A DNA stretch of 64,000 nucleotides from contig NZ_CP174607.1 in NCBI RefSeq assembly GCF_045999315.1, positions 124,001 to 188,000 of the forward strand, read 5' to 3'. The notes under the pieces were generated by a model, which saw only the letters and a list, made by a program, of their open reading frames with translations, did no database searches and had not been told where the DNA came from. Positions 18,221-27,070 of the stretch are shown here, piece after piece (within the stretch, counting starts at the first letter, position 1; each line of letters begins with the position of its first letter). Position numbers and translations under genes: made by a program. The stretch comes from Peredibacter sp045999315 (GTDB taxonomy: Bacteria; Bdellovibrionota; Bacteriovoracia; Bacteriovoracales; Bacteriovoracaceae).

Positions 18221-20185
18221 CTATTCTAAGAAATGCTTTCTATTCTCTTCAATGACAAATTCCACTTTCTTCTCAGTTCCGAGAATTGGATTCACCACTC
18301 TCGCCTGATAAGTACCTTCAGGAATCTGCACATCTTTGAAAGGTAGATCACGTTCTACTTCCACACCCTGCTCTTCGTAAATCAATTTAGAGCCAGCAGT
18401 ATAGTTCATAGAAGTTGTTAGAAGCCCAACTCGTGCGCGCTCCAATTCTGGAACGTTGATGACTTGGGAATTGTTGTCTTTAGTAAGAGTCACTTTCGTC
18501 ACGAACGGCAGATATCCGGCCTTCTTAACAGTGACCGTAACTTCCTGGTTCAGGTCCACTTTAAGTGGCTTCCCCATATAATCTGTCTTCGTACCGTTAA
18601 TCTGAACTTCCATTGAAATATCAACACCACCAAGAACAATGTTACCGGTTCCCTGCTCAGCAGATGGATCCGCTTGGTCGGATTTATGGTGTTTCTTAAG
18701 TGAAGGCACTGAAGAAATTTTTCTTCCAGAATCCTTCCCGTGAATCATATGCTTTAAGTTAAAGCCTAAAATGCCTTCAACTGTATCAGCTTGGAAGTAA
18801 GCAAACGCCGCAAGTGTTGCAGTCAGAACCATTGCCATAACCGGAGTAGAAGAAGACTTCTCAGTCTCTTCTTGCAGTTCTTTTTTAGACATGACTCGGC
18901 TACTGGTCTTGTCTTTAGAGACCTTTATCGAAACAGAAGTTCCATTGGTCTTAGCAACTTTTGTCCCCGACCCCTTGGCCGGTGCCGGTTGCATAAGAGT
19001 CTTATTCAGTTTTCTAGTCTGAGTTTTTTCTTTAACTGTCTGAAGTTCAATCTTGCCTTCAACAGGTTCAATCGCAAGATCTAGTTCACGGATCTTCTCA
19101 CGTGGAGCTTCTTGAGGTTCTTTAGCAGCGGGCCTGATCACTCCTTCTTTCTTGGAGATTTTACCCGTACGGCTCTCTTCCTCTTTCATGTCTGTGATGT
19201 ACTGCTGGATATCAATCTTACCGTACTCAACAAACTTCTCGCGGTCCTTGCCTATCTCCGCCTTGAAGAGATCGTCAGCGAAGGTCTTAAGATCGGAGGC
19301 GTTAAAATCCGGATAAGTTGAATACAAGAAACGCACCAGAGCGCGGTTCATTTGATCCAGGTTCTCATAACGATGAGAACGGTCTTTTGAAAGAGCTTTC
19401 ATCACAATCGCATCCAGTTCTTTTGGAACAGATGGATTGATTTCAGATGGAGGAATGATTTTACAGGCCTGAATCTGCTTTAGGACTGCCAGGTCGTTGT
19501 TGGCCTGGAACAATTTACGAGAACAAAGAAGTTCCCACAAAGTAATACCAACTGCGAACTCATCATAACGAGCATCAAGTTCAAGTCCGTCCAGATATTC
19601 CGGAGCAAGATAAGAGAGCTTACCTTTGATTGTTCCGGCCTGAGTTGCTTCAGAGTTTGTATTTGCTTTGGCGATACCAAAGTCGATCACCTTCACCGCA
19701 CCATCATACGTAAGCATGATGTTGTGAGGAGAAATATCACGGTGAACGATATTATATGGCTTACCGGTCAGTTTATCTGTGAATGTGTGAGCATAGTGAA
19801 GACCCAAGCACACCTGAGAAATGATGTAACAAGAGATCTCAACCGGGAACACGACCTTGCGCTCTTTCAGGCGATCAAGATACTGTTTTAAGTTCGCACC
19901 GTGGATGTACTCCATGGCGGTATAAAGCTGACCATTGGTTTTACCATAGTCATAAACTTGCATGATGTTCGGGTGAAGCATACCGAAGGTTATGTTAAGC
20001 TCGTCCTGAAACATACGGACGAAGGCCTCATCATTTGAGAATTGAGGTTGAACCATTTTCACGGCAACCATCTTATTCGCCTGCTCACCTAGATAGCGGG
20101 CACGACAAATCTTGGCCATCCCACCATCAACCAGGTGGTCCAAAATAAGATACTTTCCGAAACGTTGAAACTTTTTGTCGCTCAT
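18221..20185 (-). CDS. Membrane Ser/Thr protein kinase with PEGA domain
   Basis: This is a eukaryote-like protein kinase of 654 residues. The kinase domain (about 10-285) keeps the catalytic Lys in VAVKMV (residue 43), HRDISPHN (Asp150) and DFGIAK (168-173). The glycine loop is shortened to VDGGMAKI, as in many myxobacterial and bdellovibrio kinases. A basic, Thr/Ser-rich linker (about 340-445) leads to one membrane helix (about 447-464). An extracytoplasmic tail follows, with a PEGA-type repeat near 515-580 (GTKTDYMGKPLKVDL…VKKAGYLPFVTKV). It could phosphorylate FHA partners such as the cyclase at 12.8 kb, but nothing in the sequence proves this. It stands alone on the minus strand. Confidence 0.88.
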   Translation of the reverse strand: MSDKKFQRFGKYLILDHLVDGGMAKICRARYLGEQANKMVAVKMVQPQFSNDEAFVRMFQDELNITFGMLHPNIMQVYDYGKTNGQLYTAMEYIHGANLKQYLDRLKERKVVFPVEISCYIISQVCLGLHYAHTFTDKLTGKPYNIVHRDISPHNIMLTYDGAVKVIDFGIAKANTNSEATQAGTIKGKLSYLAPEYLDGLELDARYDEFAVGITLWELLCSRKLFQANNDLAVLKQIQACKIIPPSEINPSVPKELDAIVMKALSKDRSHRYENLDQMNRALVRFLYSTYPDFNASDLKTFADDLFKAEIGKDREKFVEYGKIDIQQYITDMKEEESRTGKISKKEGVIRPAAKEPQEAPREKIRELDLAIEPVEGKIELQTVKEKTQTRKLNKTLMQPAPAKGSGTKVAKTNGTSVSIKVSKDKTSSRVMSKKELQEETEKSSSTPVMAMVLTATLAAFAYFQADTVEGILGFNLKHMIHGKDSGRKISSVPSLKKHHKSDQADPSAEQGTGNIVLGGVDISMEVQINGTKTDYMGKPLKVDLNQEVTVTVKKAGYLPFVTKVTLTKDNNSQVINVPELERARVGLLTTSMNYTAGSKLIYEEQGVEVERDLPFKDVQIPEGTYQARVVNPILGTEKKVEFVIEENRKHFLE

Positions 20186-20286
20186 AATGCCTCAAGTACC
20201 TATCGGTTCTTGGCAGATTTTCTTAAGAAAAATACACAGAGCTGATCTAAATTAGGCGGACTTTCGCTTTTCCGCTAACTTGCCTC

Positions 20287-20817
20287 TTATAGCTCAATCT
20301 CTAAGTGACGGAAACTTGGGAAGTTAATGGCAAGGTTTGGGGTACTAAGACGGCTTGGAGACCGCTTACAAAAACCCATTAATTTATAGTTCTGAAATCT
20401 CCATTCCGCCGCAGATGGGTGGGTACGAAGATAAGAAGCAAAGTTATTGATGATTACATCATCATAACCATTAAGCTTCATCTGTTCCCTGAAGTTTACG
20501 TGAGAAATTTTGGTTGGATCCGCGCTGTACCCTACTGTAACCAAAAACGATTCACATTTCGTGAAGAACTCTTTCTCTGAAGCTGAAAACCATTTTGAAA
20601 ATGGTGAGTTCAAATCCGCCTTATAGAAAAGAGCATCGTAATAAAGAGTCACACCGTGATACCAGCTCATACGTTGGAAAACGAGGAGATCTTCCCAGGC
20701 CTCTTTTTGGTAAATGCCTCCGCGGATAACAACTTTACCCTTCGTGCTCTGGTTATAATTCTTATAAGCAGCACATCCCGAAAAAACTACGAGCATGGCC
20801 ATTAAAAAGAATTTCAT
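20287..20817 (-). CDS. Lipoprotein of unknown function
   Basis: The 176-residue product has a lipoprotein signal (MKFFLMAMLVVFSGC, with Cys15 after the lipobox). The mature part is rich in aromatics and positive charge and has two further cysteines. No family recognised. The ATG overlaps the stop of the preceding hydrolase gene (ATGA), so it is the last gene of a three-gene operon with a PilZ protein. Confidence 0.7.
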   Translation of the reverse strand: MKFFLMAMLVVFSGCAAYKNYNQSTKGKVVIRGGIYQKEAWEDLLVFQRMSWYHGVTLYYDALFYKADLNSPFSKWFSASEKEFFTKCESFLVTVGYSADPTKISHVNFREQMKLNGYDDVIINNFASYLRTHPSAAEWRFQNYKLMGFCKRSPSRLSTPNLAINFPSFRHLEIEL

Positions 20818-21701
20818 CGGGTCTCCTTGAGCTCTCTATCCACCCATGTCTTCATGGTTTCAAAGATGCTTTGTCGATCTATCTCATTCCACAATTCATG
20901 GTGGTGATGTGGATATTGTACGATCTGGGTTAGCTGTTTATCAATCCCATGGGCAAAAAGAGTCGTGGCCTGTGGGTCCACAATCTTATCAGTGCCAGCG
21001 ATGAGGAAAAGACTTGGTATGCGTAAATAGTATGAAAGCCCACGGATACGGTGACAAGCATCCAGGATTTCTTTCACCATTCTAACGCTAATAAACTTTG
21101 GAATCAGGGAATCAGTATCAAAGTCATTGGCGCGATCTGAATCTCTTGTCAGAGAAGAGCCATTATAAAGCATCGGAAGATGGAGTTTCGGAGTAAGTTT
21201 GTCCAATTTTAAAATCAGAGGTTCTGAAATGGATTCAAACATTACCTGCGGACGAATACACGGGCTTGAGAAAATGAGCCCCTTCAATGGATAAGGGTAG
21301 CCATAAGAGGTATCAAGAATTCGCGTTAGCGTAATAAGTCCGCCCAACGAGTGAGCACAAATAAAGGTCTGAGTTGTTTCAGCATTTTTACTGTGAACAA
21401 ACTCGGCCACTTTTACAAAGTCTTCTACATAGTGCTTGAAGCTTTCAACGTAAGCGCGGGTTCCCCCACTACGCCCGTGTCCAATATTATCGAAAACAGT
21501 AACGGCCACTTCCTGAAAATTTTTTAACCAGAAGTTTACCAGCTCCATGTGACGACCTGAATGCTCCAGGGCCCCATGAACTAAAAAGAAATGAATCTTT
21601 GGGGTTCCCCGAGTGAAATGACGAACAAAAAGAGTTGATTCACCATCACTGGCGGGAATCGTATGATCTTCTGTTTTAAAAGGAGCAATACCTTTGGCCA
21701 T
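20814..21701 (-). CDS. Alpha/beta hydrolase, monoacylglycerol lipase/lysophospholipase-like
   Basis: The 295-residue protein has the serine-hydrolase fold of the lysophospholipase/monoglyceride lipase group. It shows an oxyanion-hole strand FLVHGALEHSGRH, the nucleophile elbow CAHSLGGLI, an acid in IAGTDKIVD and the histidine in HHHHELWNE. There is no signal peptide, so it is likely cytosolic, acting on lipid breakdown products such as monoacylglycerols taken from host membranes (inference). It overlaps both neighbours by a stop/start, in the order PilZ protein, hydrolase, lipoprotein. Confidence 0.82.
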   Translation of the reverse strand: MAKGIAPFKTEDHTIPASDGESTLFVRHFTRGTPKIHFFLVHGALEHSGRHMELVNFWLKNFQEVAVTVFDNIGHGRSGGTRAYVESFKHYVEDFVKVAEFVHSKNAETTQTFICAHSLGGLITLTRILDTSYGYPYPLKGLIFSSPCIRPQVMFESISEPLILKLDKLTPKLHLPMLYNGSSLTRDSDRANDFDTDSLIPKFISVRMVKEILDACHRIRGLSYYLRIPSLFLIAGTDKIVDPQATTLFAHGIDKQLTQIVQYPHHHHELWNEIDRQSIFETMKTWVDRELKETR

Positions 21702-22480
21702 TAATTTTCTTGAACGTATTTTTCAATTGAACGTTTCGCCTCATCCGACAGACCTTGGAAGCGGAATGAGAATCCTGAATTTCCTTCAAGAATTCGAACC
21801 ACAACACCAGATGCTACGAAGTGATAATCTGTGTTCTCAGGATGAACATTAATTGAAATTCTATCGCCCGCGTTTCCATTGAAGTTATCTAAAAGAACTT
21901 GCATGCCACCAATAGAAATATCACGACAAATGCCTTCAAAGAGACTCTTATTGTTCTGAACAAAAAGACGAGCAATAAACGGTTTTCTCACTGCTGCTCT
22001 TCTATCTGCTTCTTGAATCATCGGTGGAACTTCCTCAAACACTTCCTGATATTCAGGAAGGTCAGCGAGAAGTTTCCAATCTCTCATTCCAGTTACGAAG
22101 ACGAGAGTTTTTCCATTAATACGATTCTCTTTAAAAAGTTGTTTAATTTGTTTCAAACTAAATGGACCGTAATCTGTGGCCGCACCACCTCTATCCGCAC
22201 CAATGCGAATAAAGATGACTCTTTCATCAGGATTTAAAGCACTGAATTTAATTTCTTTCTCAGGAAGTTTTGCAACTTCGGGAGGTAATTGAGGAGCGGC
22301 AGGAGCTTGCTTCACTTCTAGCTCTGGAACTTCTTTGATTTTCTTCCAGTTCTCAAAGCCTTTTTTCCAGACAAAATCTTCAGTCTTAAGTTCTTGATTA
22401 GTGATCATCGACATGATGACATCGACTTCCACCGGTCCGTGACGATTACCTTTTTGAACGTAATACCAATTGTCCGCCAT
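21701..22480 (-). CDS. GYF-GYF-PilZ protein (candidate cyclic di-GMP receptor)
   Basis: Three domains are visible in 259 residues. The first is a GYF_2 domain at about 3-55 (WYYVQKGNRHGPVEVD…VWKKGFENWKKI). The second is a related GYF-like unit at about 85-145 (DYGPFSLKQIKQLF…GMRDWKLLADL). The third is a C-terminal PilZ domain at about 160-258 with the c-di-GMP contacts RAAVR and DISIGGMQV. PilZ domains bind c-di-GMP; GYF_2 domains are thought to bind proline-rich or protein partners. The protein is soluble. It would be a natural reader for the cyclase at 12.8 kb. It leads an operon with a hydrolase and a lipoprotein. Confidence 0.85.
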   Translation of the reverse strand: MADNWYYVQKGNRHGPVEVDVIMSMITNQELKTEDFVWKKGFENWKKIKEVPELEVKQAPAAPQLPPEVAKLPEKEIKFSALNPDERVIFIRIGADRGGAATDYGPFSLKQIKQLFKENRINGKTLVFVTGMRDWKLLADLPEYQEVFEEVPPMIQEADRRAAVRKPFIARLFVQNNKSLFEGICRDISIGGMQVLLDNFNGNAGDRISINVHPENTDYHFVASGVVVRILEGNSGFSFRFQGLSDEAKRSIEKYVQEN

Positions 22481-22588
22481 AATATCCTCAACCTATTGAA
22501 ATAATTATTAATAATATATTACTCCAACCGATATGCTTTTTAGGGATAAGGGCAAGATTTTCCTAAGCTTATTCCGTGAATGAGTGTC

Positions 22589-22653
22589 AGGTATTTCCCT
22601 GGAAAACTAAAGTTTCACCCCTATTACTCCGATTCGTAGATCAGGAAATACCT
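22589..22653. repeat. Inverted repeat upstream of the VWA-like lipoprotein gene
   Basis: AGGTATTTCC (22589-22598) recurs inverted as GGAAATACCT (22644-22653), with 45 bases between, ending 12 bases before the ATG at 22666. The arms are perfect over 10 bases. It could be a pair of operator half-sites or a leader stem; the right arm overlaps the ribosome-site region. Confidence 0.4.
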
Positions 22654-22665
22654 TAAGGTGAGATT

Positions 22666-24093
22666 ATGAAAATTAAATGGTCGGCTTTTTTCTCAATTCT
22701 AACTCTAGCAACGTTTGTTGGTTGCGGTTCAGAGCAATTCGGAACGACCCCACAATCATCAACAAGTAATCCGGATGCGGTGAAATCATTCGAACAAAAC
22801 TCCTGCTCTTCTTATACGCTGATAAAGCCGAAGGTCGACATCATCTACATGATCGACAACACTGAAAGTTATTACTACACCAGCGCAGATCTAAAAAATG
22901 CCATTACAGGCACAGTGAACCAGGTATCGAGCCAATTTGATTTTAGAATTATTGCCATGCCACTGGTTAACCCAAACCTCGATCTTCAGAGCTACAACAA
23001 CTCGGTAGCAGACAATAGTGACTTTCGGGTTTTCACAAATTCAGCTGATGCACTCCCTTCAGGAGTTGCTGGGAATAAAGTTGCCACGGTTTCAGAGCTG
23101 ACTTCATTTATTCCAGTACTACGACAGCCCCATCGCGAGAGAGGTCTGTGGCGTCTAAAGGAATTTATGAAGCGTCACAAAGGCACAGGTTTACTTCGTC
23201 AGGAGGCCTATAACCTGGTGGTGATTGTATCCAACAACCGCGATGTAGAAGTTGAAAATAGTGATGGAACAAACAACACTCCAATTCAACCGGCCTTCGA
23301 TGCTCGTTATAGTGAACTTGTAAGTTTGAAGGGTCAACTTCAGTCTAAACTTCTGCGAATTTTCTCAGTTACTGCGCATTCGGCGTGTCGACCTTCAGAA
23401 GGCTGGATTCCTTCTACCTACTCTTACATAAAAATGGCCCGAGCTTTTAACGTGAGTGACGCCTATGATCTTTGCTCTGAAAGTTTCACTTCCATCTTTA
23501 ATGATGTGAATAGCTCTATCCAGCAAGTGATTGTTCCGCATACCTATCGTTACTGGCCAATCACTTTGATTGGAAACGATTCTTCAATGACGAATTATTC
23601 AGGACTTCAGGTGTATAAAATTACGTCTAATGGTCCTCAGCTAGTTCCTTCTTCAAGCTATACTTATTATGAAAACAGCAGTACTGGTTCTATGAACGTT
23701 CTGACAACAACAAATCCGTCAGAATATGTTTCAGGTCGTCGTCACTTCATTAGATTTAACTCAGGTGCCGAGATCACTTATCCAGACTGCGTTCAGATTA
23801 GAACAACAACTAAGACTGAGTACTTTAAGTATCTTGTTCTTCAACGTGAACCAACTCCAGGAACAATTTATGTAACAGTAAATGGAATTCAGGTTCCTGA
23901 AAACGCAACTGACGGCTGGACCTACGTTGGTAACAAGACGACACCAACCAATATCAAGGCCAATTATCCGAATCCAGGTGACGATCAACCTGCGATTAAC
24001 AAAACCGGTTTCATGATCCAATTCAATGGCGTTAACCGTTACTACAAATCCGGTGACAACGTTCAAGTGAATTTCATTCCGAAAGGTATCTAA
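22666..24093 (+). CDS. Lipoprotein with VWA-like domain
   Basis: The 475-residue protein has a lipoprotein signal with the lipidated cysteine in FVGC (residue 20). A segment at about 50-75 (KVDIIYMIDNTES…) matches the first strand and metal-site loop of von Willebrand A domains in degenerate form (DxxES rather than DxSxS). Helix and strand rhythm continues to about residue 270. The remaining 200 residues are beta-rich, Thr/Ser-rich and probably extracellular. Such VWA lipoproteins usually mediate adhesion or complex assembly at the surface; here that is inference. AAGGTGAG precedes the ATG. Confidence 0.7.
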   Translation: MKIKWSAFFSILTLATFVGCGSEQFGTTPQSSTSNPDAVKSFEQNSCSSYTLIKPKVDIIYMIDNTESYYYTSADLKNAITGTVNQVSSQFDFRIIAMPLVNPNLDLQSYNNSVADNSDFRVFTNSADALPSGVAGNKVATVSELTSFIPVLRQPHRERGLWRLKEFMKRHKGTGLLRQEAYNLVVIVSNNRDVEVENSDGTNNTPIQPAFDARYSELVSLKGQLQSKLLRIFSVTAHSACRPSEGWIPSTYSYIKMARAFNVSDAYDLCSESFTSIFNDVNSSIQQVIVPHTYRYWPITLIGNDSSMTNYSGLQVYKITSNGPQLVPSSSYTYYENSSTGSMNVLTTTNPSEYVSGRRHFIRFNSGAEITYPDCVQIRTTTKTEYFKYLVLQREPTPGTIYVTVNGIQVPENATDGWTYVGNKTTPTNIKANYPNPGDDQPAINKTGFMIQFNGVNRYYKSGDNVQVNFIPKGI

Positions 24094-24105
24094 TAAGAAT
24101 TGAGC

Positions 24106-24128
24106 GAAGGCCCTAAACCGGGGCCTTC
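24106..24128. terminator. Hairpin between convergent genes
   Basis: GAAGGCCC and GGGCCTTC (24106-24113 and 24121-24128) form an 8-base GC-rich stem, just after the plus-strand lipoprotein gene and over the last codons of the minus-strand cNMP-binding gene. No clear U-run follows on either strand, so factor-independent termination is only possible. Confidence 0.45.
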
Positions 24129-25201
24129 TCTTGATTTAATTTCTTGATGGCATTCATAAAGCGGATAATCGGATAGAGCTTCTTCATCTTCTCAAAATCA
24201 ATCTCCACCATCGTTCCAGCGTTATCAATTAAGACTTCACCAAAGATACTAAGATTTTTTCCATCGGCGGTTTGATCTGAACCGATTGCAACGTTCTCTT
24301 CTTGGAACTCTTTTAAAACATTCGTGAGGTTATAGTACTGAGTGAATTTCGGCTTATAATCTGAATCAGGCTTCAGATTAGGAATAGTTGAAACAGCACC
24401 TTCTGCTCTTTCAATCATCTTTGCAATCAACGTCTGGCACTTCTCACCGATCTGAATTTTCTTCTCTTCCGGAAGGTGACGTTCAGAATTGTAATAGATG
24501 AACACTTGGCGAATAAGCTCCACGTGCTTCAGAGTTAAGATATTAGGGGCCTTATCAGCGTCCTCACCGATCTCCATCCAACCCAGAGCCACCAGAATAT
24601 TAATCACACTCTCCTGCTTTACTTCCATGATGGTGTAAAGATCTTGAGTATAGAGATTAAGGGTCTTCTTATTGATCGTGAAAGTGGATCCCTTCACTTC
24701 ACCGTGAGCTTTAAAAACCAGGAACAGTGTTCCGAGAATTCTCATCACTTCAATCGGTTTAATGAATTCGTAACCACTATGCTTACCACTATAAGAAACA
24801 GAGGCCTGATTATCTTCAAGCTCACGAATACGAGCATTACTCTTACGAAGACGAGTCACCAGCGTATTAATGATTGTTTTAAACCATGGATTAAGAGAAG
24901 ACATGGTCTTACCAAAGGCCGAGAAAGAGATCTCAATGATCTCAACTGGAGTAATAGCAGAAGCAGAACAAGAACGCTTCTTTCCAGAACCGTCCTCATC
25001 AAAGTAGGCCATTTCACCAATCACTTCGCCTGAACGAAGAACGGCGATTTCAATGAACCCCTTCCCTTTTGGTTTGAAGAGTCGAATCTGACCTTTTTGA
25101 ATAATAAAAAGCGAATCGGCAGCGTCTCCATCATTGAAGAGGATCTCACCTGGTTTAAAGGTTTTGAGACCTGATTTCGTTTGGGCCGCTGCCGTTGTCA
25201 T
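24113..25201 (-). CDS. Cyclic-nucleotide-binding domain protein
   Basis: Residues about 14-120 form a cNMP-binding (CAP-like) beta barrel: FKPGEILFNDGDAADSLFIIQKG, then GEVIGEMAYFD and a basic KKRSCSAS segment in the place of the phosphate-binding cassette. The remaining 240 residues are helical. I see no convincing CRP-type DNA-binding helix-turn-helix, though a winged-helix-like stretch lies near 150-215. The gene begins on the stop of the thiolase gene (TAATG), so it is co-translated with a beta-oxidation enzyme. A ligand (cAMP, cGMP or none) cannot be told from sequence. Confidence 0.82.
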   Translation of the reverse strand: MTTAAAQTKSGLKTFKPGEILFNDGDAADSLFIIQKGQIRLFKPKGKGFIEIAVLRSGEVIGEMAYFDEDGSGKKRSCSASAITPVEIIEISFSAFGKTMSSLNPWFKTIINTLVTRLRKSNARIRELEDNQASVSYSGKHSGYEFIKPIEVMRILGTLFLVFKAHGEVKGSTFTINKKTLNLYTQDLYTIMEVKQESVINILVALGWMEIGEDADKAPNILTLKHVELIRQVFIYYNSERHLPEEKKIQIGEKCQTLIAKMIERAEGAVSTIPNLKPDSDYKPKFTQYYNLTNVLKEFQEENVAIGSDQTADGKNLSIFGEVLIDNAGTMVEIDFEKMKKLYPIIRFMNAIKKLNQEKAPV

Positions 25202-26364
25202 TATCTGATCTTCTCGATGATAACACTTAGAGCTTCACCACCACCGATACAGATAGCAGTACAGCCGTACTTAGCGTTTTTCTTTTTCATGGCGTTCATG
25301 AGAGTCACCATAATACGAGCACCAGAAGCACCGATTGGGTGACCGATAGCAACCGCACCACCGAATACGTTTACTTTATTGTGAGGAATTTTACATTCCT
25401 TCATCGCTGCCATTGTTACGGCCGCGAACGCTTCGTTGATTTCGAAAAGATCAATTTGATCCATAGTAAGATTGGCCTTCTTGAGGGCCTTATTGATTGC
25501 GTCTACTGGAGCTGTTGTGAACCAAGTTGGGTTCTGAGCGTTTGAAGCGTAACCAAGAATTTTGAATTCCGCTTTATCAGCGAAAGCGTCACCCGCAAGA
25601 ACAACCGCCGCTGCACCATCGTTGATGGTAGAAGCGTTAGCAGCTGTGATGGTGCCGTCTTTTTCGAAAGCAGGTTTTAGTCCTGGCATTTTTTCGAAGT
25701 TCGCTTTGAAAGGACCTTCGTCTTCTGTGATATCAGTTGTGCCGCCTTTCGCAGGAACTTTTACAGCAACGATTTCGTCTTTGAACATGCCTTCTTTAGC
25801 AGCAGCTTGAGCGCGCTTGAACGATTCAATCGCAAAAGCGTCTTGCTCTTCACGGCTCATATTGAATTTTTTCACACACTCTTCAGCGCAAACACCCATC
25901 GCTACATTTCTATAAGCGTCTGTTAGACCGTCCCACGCCATAGAGTCTTTCATCTCAGTTGGGCCGAATTTGAAACCATTACGAGAATTCATCAGCAAGT
26001 GAGGAGCAAGTGACATGTTCTCCATACCACCAGCAACAACAACTTGGTTGTCACCAGTCATGATTGAACGGGCCCCAAGAATGATCGCCTGTAGACCAGA
26101 GCCACAGACCTTACCAACAGTTGTTGTAGGAACGCTTTCCGGAATTCCAGCACCAAGTGAAGCTTGACGAGCAGGGGCCTGTCCAACACCAGAAGTGATC
26201 ACGTTACCCATGAAAACTTCATCAACTTTATTTTTTTCAATATTTGATTTTTGAAGTGCACCTTCAATTGCTGCAGCACCTAGTTTTGGAGCTGGAACTT
26301 GAGAAAGTGTACCAAGAAAACTACCGATGGCCGTGCGGGCACCGCCAAGAATATAAACTGCCAT
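25201..26364 (-). CDS. Acetyl-CoA acetyltransferase (thiolase)
   Basis: Thiolase cleaves 3-ketoacyl-CoA to acetyl-CoA or condenses two acetyl-CoA. The catalytic residues are present: the Cys in KVCGSGLQAI (about 89), GHPIGASGARI with the active-site His, and the second Cys in CTAICIGGGEAL. The ATG at 26364 follows AAAGGATC and gives the usual N-terminus (AVYILGGARTAIG). A longer frame from 26409 is not supported. With the minus-strand operon at 29.6-32.4 kb it completes a beta-oxidation set. Confidence 0.93.
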   Translation of the reverse strand: MAVYILGGARTAIGSFLGTLSQVPAPKLGAAAIEGALQKSNIEKNKVDEVFMGNVITSGVGQAPARQASLGAGIPESVPTTTVGKVCGSGLQAIILGARSIMTGDNQVVVAGGMENMSLAPHLLMNSRNGFKFGPTEMKDSMAWDGLTDAYRNVAMGVCAEECVKKFNMSREEQDAFAIESFKRAQAAAKEGMFKDEIVAVKVPAKGGTTDITEDEGPFKANFEKMPGLKPAFEKDGTITAANASTINDGAAAVVLAGDAFADKAEFKILGYASNAQNPTWFTTAPVDAINKALKKANLTMDQIDLFEINEAFAAVTMAAMKECKIPHNKVNVFGGAVAIGHPIGASGARIMVTLMNAMKKKNAKYGCTAICIGGGEALSVIIEKIR

Positions 26365-26468
26365 AAAATGATCCTTTTTCAGAATGATAAGATTGTCTTT
26401 CTTTTCCAAATATTTTAATTAAGGGGCATATAAAAGACCACTAAATCTTTCACTTAAGGCGGGTCGTC

Positions 26469-26948
26469 ATGTTAGCTAGAAAAAAGACTTCAAAACAAGG
26501 TAAAACCCTCCCAACTGAATGGCTAGAAAGTCTAAATCGACTTTTAAATGAAACATACAAGAGTGAGTGTAAGCAAAACGGACGTTATTTCGACGTATAT
26601 GGACAAGTATATCCAGAAGAACTTCTTCTGACAGTTTCTTATCTCTCTGAGAAAGATGAGTATCTTTCTCCAATAACTTGCTTCCTTTCTTGTGAGCCAG
26701 ATCAGATGGCCACAGCAGAAAAGGTAAAAGAGACTCAGGCCAACTTCATTGATATCGTGGGCCTCTTCTTTGATGAGATTTTTGCCGACGAAGAATGGGA
26801 CGAGTTTGAACCAAATTGGCAGGAAGTAAGCCACAAAAATCAAAATTACTTCTACAAGCTCTCAAGAGAGAACATCAACCTCACCCTTGAAGCGGACAAG
26901 CTCCTAGGAGAGGAATTTCAAGACCTTGAAGAGGACACTGACCACTAA
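26469..26948 (+). CDS. Acidic small protein of unknown function
   Basis: The 159-residue protein has a basic start (MLARKKTSKQGKTLP), no signal peptide or membrane helix, and an acidic end (EEFQDLEEDTDH). It has strand/helix character in the middle (…EELLLTVSYLSEKDEYLSPITCFLSCEP). AAGGCGGG lies ahead of the ATG. No family recognised. It stands alone with a hairpin behind it. Confidence 0.6.
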   Translation: MLARKKTSKQGKTLPTEWLESLNRLLNETYKSECKQNGRYFDVYGQVYPEELLLTVSYLSEKDEYLSPITCFLSCEPDQMATAEKVKETQANFIDIVGLFFDEIFADEEWDEFEPNWQEVSHKNQNYFYKLSRENINLTLEADKLLGEEFQDLEEDTDH

Positions 26949-26970
26949 AACGTAATCAATGATTAAAATT

Positions 26971-26990
26971 GGGCCCTCTTTTGAGGGCCT
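26971..26990. terminator. GC-rich hairpin after the acidic protein gene
   Basis: GGCCCTC and GAGGGCC (26972-26978 and 26983-26989) close a TTTT loop. No long T-run follows on the plus strand, so termination strength is uncertain. Confidence 0.45.
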
Positions 26991-27036
26991 AACCACCCGC
27001 ATTCACGACACTTTTTTCCCCTTATAAACAAACGTT

Positions 27037-27064
27037 TTGTAGATATCCCAGACTGCTCTATACT
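27037..27064 (+). promoter_or_regulatory. Candidate promoter, possibly giving a leaderless transcript
   Basis: TTGTAG (27037-27042) and TATACT (27059-27064) are 16 bases apart. Transcription would begin at about 27070-27072, on the ATG at 27071. That gene has no ribosome site, which fits leaderless translation or a start at the second ATG (27077). Confidence 0.42.
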
Positions 27065-27070
27065 GTTTTC

